From positions 1,922,001 through 1,986,000 of the forward strand of contig WOAB01000124.1 of the NCBI GenBank assembly GCA_027886185.1: a stretch of 64,000 nt of DNA, in the 5' to 3' direction. This DNA comes from Rheum nobile. Lineage: Eukaryota > Streptophyta > Magnoliopsida > Caryophyllales > Polygonaceae. This document shows, piece after piece, positions 60,053 to 64,000 of this stretch. The notes beneath the pieces were generated by a model, which worked only from the letters and a program-made list of their open reading frames with translations, was not told where the DNA came from and did no database searches. Both the position numbers and the translations under genes were made by a program. Each line of letters opens with the position of its first letter. Within the stretch, counting starts at the first letter, position 1.

Positions 60053-63000
60053 GTTGGAACTTCAATTTTTAGGCATTAGGTAGAATATGGAATTAAATTG
60101 AAGAGATCGTGTAAAATGATGAAAGTCCAAACTCCAATACACCAAATTAACGTCTGAATCCGACAAATCAAACAAACTAATATTCGGATTTCTAGACGTT
60201 AACAAAATGATGGAATTTAGATTTTTAGGCAATAGGTAGAATTTGGAATGAAATTGAAAAGATTGTGTAAAACGATGGAAGTGTAAACTCCAATACACCA
60301 AGTTAACGTCCAAATCCGACAAAACAAGCTAACTAATAATTCGGATTTCTAGACGTTAACAAAATGTTGGAATTTAGATTTTTAGGCATTAGGTAGAATT
60401 TGGAATGAAATTGAAGAGATCGTGTAAAACGATAAAAGTCCAAACTCCAATACACCAAGTTAACGTCCGAATCCGACAAATCAAGCAAACTAATAATTCA
60501 GAGTTCTAGACGTTAACAAAATGTTGGAATTTAAACTTTTTGGCATTACGTAGAATTTGAAATGAAATTGAAGAGATTGTGTAAAACAAATGATGTCCAA
60601 ACACCAATACACCAAGTTAACGTCTGAATCCAATAAATCAAGCAAACTAAAAATTTGGATTTCTAGACGTTAACAAAATGTTGGAATTTACATTTTTACG
60701 CATTAGGTAGAATTTGGAATGAAATTGAAGAGATCGTGTAAAACGATGGAAGTCCAAACTCCAATACACCAAGTTAACGTCCGAATCCGAGAAATCAAGC
60801 AAACTAATTATTCGGATTTCTAGACGTTAACAAAATGTTGGAATTTTGATTTTTTGTCATTAGTTAGAATTTGGAATGAATGAAATAGATCGTGTATAAC
60901 GATGGAAGTCCAAACTCCAATACATCAAGTTAACGTCTGAATCCGACAAATCAAGCAAACTAATAATTCGGATTTCTAGACGTTAAAAAAAATGTTGGAA
61001 TTTAGATTTTTTGGCATTAGGTAGAATTTGGAATGAAATTGAAGAGATCGTGTAAAATAATGGAAGTCAAAACTCCAATGCACCAAGTTAACGTCTGAAT
61101 CCAACAAATCAAGCAGACTAAGAATTCGGATTTCTAGACATTGGAATTTATATTTTTAGGCATTAGGTAGAATTTTGATTGAAATTCAAGAGATTATGTA
61201 GAACGATGGATGTCCAAATTTCAATACATCAAGTGAATGTTCGAATCCGACAAATCAAGCAAATTAATAATCCGGATTTCTAAACGTCAATTAGACATTG
61301 AAATTTAAATTTTTAGGCAATAAGTAGAATTTGGAACGAATTGAAGAGATCGTGTACAACAATGGAAGTCGAAAGTCTAATACACCAAGTTAACGTCCAA
61401 ATCCGACAAATCAAGCAAACTAAAAATTCAGATTTCTAGACGTTAACAAAATGTTAAAATTTAGATTTTTAGGCATTAGGTAAAATTTGGAATGAAATTG
61501 AAGAGATCGTGTTGAACGATGGATGTCCAAACTCTAATTAACCAAGTTAACGTCAGAATCCGACAAATCAAGCAAACTAATAATTCGGATTTCTACACGT
61601 CAACTAGACGTTGGAATTTAGATTTTTCGGCAGTAGGTAGAAATTGAATTGAAATTCAAGAGATCGTGTAGAACGATAGATTTCCAAGTTCCAATACATC
61701 AAGCCAACGTTCGAATCTGACACATCAAGCAAACTAAAAATTCAGATTTCTAGACGTTTAAATTAGATTTTTAGGCATCAGGTAGAATTTAGAATGAAAT
61801 TGAAGAGATCGTGAAACGATGGAAGTCCAAATTCCAATACATCAAAGTTAACGTCTGAATTTAACAAATCAAGCAAACTAATAATTTGGATTTCTAGACG
61901 TTAACAAAATATTGGAATTTAGATTTTTAGGCATTAGGTAGAATATGGAATGAAATTGAAAAGATCTTGTAAAATAATGGAAGTCAAAACTCCAATACAC
62001 CAAGTTAACGTACGCATTAGACAAATCAAGCAAACTAATAATTTGGATTTCTAAACATTAACAAACATTGGAATTTTAATTTTTAGGTATTAGGTAGAAT
62101 TTCGAATGAAATTGAAGAGATCGTGTAAAACAATAGAAGTCTAAACTCCAATACACCAAGTTAACGTCCGAACTCGACAAATCAAGCAAACTAATAATTC
62201 GGATTTCTAGACGTTAACAAAATGTTGGAATTTAGATGTTTTGGCAATAGGTAGAATTTGGAATGAAATTGAAAAGATCGTGTAAAACGATGGAGGTCCA
62301 AACACCAATACAGCAAGTTAACGTCTGAATCCGACAAATCAAGCAAACTAAAAATTCGGATTTCAAGACATTAACAAAATGTTCAAATTTAGATTTTTAG
62401 GCATTAGGTAGAATTTGGAATGGGATTGAAGTGATCGTGTAAAACGATGGAAGTCCAAACTCCAATGCACCAAGTTTACGTCTGAATCCGACAAATCAAG
62501 CAAACTAATAATTAGGATTTCTAGACGTTAACAAAATGTTAGAATTTAGATTTTTAGACATTAGGTAGAATTTGGAATGAAATTGAAGAGATCGTGAAAA
62601 ACGATGGGAGTCCAAACTCAAATACACCAAGTTAACGTCTGAATCAGACAAATCAAGCAAACTAATAATTCGGATTTCTAGATGTTAAAAAATGTTGGAA
62701 TTTAGATTTTTTGGCATTAGGTAGAATTTGGAATGAAATTGAAGATACCGTGTAAAACGATGGAAGTAGAAACTCCAATACACCAAGTTAACGTCTGAAT
62801 CCGACAAATCAAGCAAACTAATAATTCGGATTTCTAGACGTCAACTAGACGTTGGAATTTAGATTTTTAGTCATTAGGTAGAATTTGGATTGAAAATCAA
62901 GAGATCATGTAGAACGATAGATGTCCAGATTTCAATACATCAAGTCAATGTTCGAATCCGACACATCAAGCAAATTAATATTTCGAATTTCTAAACGTCA

Positions 63001-63200
63001 ACTAGACATTGAAAATTTAATTTTTAGGCAATAAGTAGAATTTGGGACGAATTGAAGAGATCGTGTAAAATAATGGAAGTCAAAATTCTTATACATCAAG
63101 TTAAAGTAGATTTCTAGACTTTGAAATTACATTTTTAGGCATCAGGTAGAATTTAGAATGAAATTTAAAAGATCGTGTAAATGATGGAAGTCCAAATTCC
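60053..63200. repeat. Satellite array, monomer about 156 bp, about 21 copies
   Basis: The monomer contains TTAGGCATTAGGTAGAATTT, AGAGATCGTGTAAAACGATG, ACACCAAGTTAACGTCYGAA and CGGATTTCTAGACGTTAAC. The GGCATTAGGTAGAAT word recurs at intervals mostly of 153-161 bp from 60068 to 62868; three short intervals (147, 145 and 111 bp) mark partial monomers. Monomers vary at roughly one base in ten. Two adjacent diverged variants recur together 1711 bp apart (61157 and 61314; 62868 and 63025), showing higher-order organisation. LTR C ends the array in mid-monomer. Short open frames through it are periodic artefacts. Confidence 0.97.
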
Positions 63201-64000
63201 TGTAATATCCCTCATTTTATAAGGGTATTTTGTAATTTTTCCAACTCCCGTATTACAAGTTGGATTAAATTCAGAGAAGTTCAGACATTCAGTAATATGT
63301 TTGATCTCCGTAATAATTTTTCTGAGTAATATAAAATACAGTTGACGTATTTTCGGGATTAAATAGTCGTTCGTGTACGAATATATTTAACCCGGGGTTA
63401 AGAAGATTAACCCAAAGTCAAAACGGTCAAAAGGGTGAAAAATGGCCTTGACCGCACCCACGGCGAAGGCCGATCTGTGAGGCGGTCAGAGGAGGCCACC
63501 GCACCCTACCGCACCCTGCCGCACCCCGCGGTGGGATATTTTTCTTCTGCAGCGTGATCGTCTTCCACTGCAAGTGGCGCCGGTTGTCAGCAAGTGGTTG
63601 CCTCCCTTGGTCGAGGGCTTGTTCCCTGCTTGTTCCCCTCTTAGCTGGGCCTATAAAAGGGAGAGAAAGCTGAAGAGGAGAGTGTTGAACGTCTTCTTCC
63701 TCCTCCTCTGTCTTCTTCCTCCTATGTTTTCTCCATTGCCGCCTGAGCTTCCAAGCTTTCTTCGGAGCTTCGCCGGAGTTTCCCTTGAGTGGAGAAAGTA
63801 CTCCCAAGTGGTGTTGGAAGGTTTAAGGTGTTTGGAGAGTGAACCATAATCGAATCGAAAGCAAACGACTCAATTTGGGTGAGTTTTCTGAATTTTCGTT
63901 GAAGCCCCTCTGCCTCTGTTAGCTCGCCGCACCCGCAGCAAGGACCCCACCGCATCCGCGGTGAGTTGGGTTCGTGTTGTGGCTCGTGGGTGTGTGGTCT
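63201..64000 (+). mobile_element. Ty3/gypsy LTR, 5' portion (element C), inserted in the satellite
   Basis: It begins TGTAATATCCC at 63201 in mid-satellite and shares with the element B LTR the blocks AATATAAAATACAGTTRA, GTTCGTGTACRAATATATTT and AACCCGGGGTTAAG. It is therefore the U3 start of a related LTR in plus orientation, cut by the window end. GC-rich CCGCACCC words at 63455-63540 and 63930-63960 resemble the GC-rich part of the B LTR. ATTCC (63196-63200) would be the target duplication. Confidence 0.9.
63652..63658 (+). promoter_or_regulatory. TATA box, element C LTR
   Basis: TATAAAA lies about 450 bp into the LTR, the same relative place as in element B. Confidence 0.75.

Noticed and set aside
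60062..63198. CRISPR-like array
   Set aside because: Repeats of about 156 bp are directly joined, with no unique spacers; this is a tandem satellite in a plant genome.
63427..63955. Basic minus-strand and plus-strand ORFs at the right edge
   Set aside because: They lie in the LTR of element C around its promoter and leader and show no protein family features.
1..64000. tRNA or rRNA genes
   Set aside because: No cloverleaf with A and B boxes or rRNA core sequence was recognised; the tRNA-like words found are only the 12-base primer binding sites.

Overview
The window is nuclear DNA of a flowering plant, most likely a eudicot. The supporting evidence is plant-type Ty3/gypsy chromovirus-like elements primed by initiator tRNA-Met, a plant mariner transposase with a DD39D triad, a CACTA element, plant Helitrons with RPA-like and RepHel genes, GT-AG introns, and a C1-2i zinc-finger gene with QALGGH fingers. 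It is overwhelmingly transposon-derived. I recognise one convincing host gene, a ZAT10-like repressor at 23087-23725, and no rRNA, tRNA or CRISPR.

Left part (1-24654). A decayed minus-strand gypsy element (A, 1337-11609) has its pol cut by the LTR of a plus-strand sibling (D, 1-1336). A 4.4 kb CACTA element (4039-8426) sits inside it, with a CAC target duplication on both sides. The CACTA carries a clean five-exon gene joining a transposase-associated domain to an Ulp1-type SUMO-protease domain. Then come an AT-rich stretch with a Helitron 3' end (12935) and a 7.6 kb minus-strand Helitron (14940-22528) with broken RepHel and an RPA-like exon. The ZAT gene follows.

Middle (24655-40357). A mariner-like element with TA-flanked terminal repeats carries two convergent genes. 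One is a DD39D transposase with two premature stops. The other is a small plus-strand ORF ending in a SUMO-interacting-motif-like tail. An 11.2 kb, nearly intact gypsy element (B, 25475-36703, target duplication AGCAG) splits the small ORF. B has one nonsense codon in gag-pol and an extra ORF upstream of gag that begins with an N-myristoylation-like signal. Element A has a related ORF at the same place.

Right part (40358-64000). Two Helitron-like regions are loaded with fragments of unrelated host genes. The 42953-48790 block contains pieces of an ARG1-type DnaJ, an AMSH deubiquitinase, a bHLH factor and AP-1 mu, all on the plus strand. The second, 52244-59661, contains SEC23 exons and unidentified exons on the minus strand. 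Long CT/GT/CA microsatellites, local duplications and a MITE lie between them. A satellite array of about 156 bp monomers with higher-order structure (60053-63200) follows. A fourth gypsy LTR (C, 63201 onward) has inserted into it.

The genes here do not form a host pathway; the logic is nesting: mariner received B, A received CACTA and D, and the satellite received C. Recurrent themes are SUMO-related pieces in DNA transposons, an extra gypsy ORF, and exon capture.
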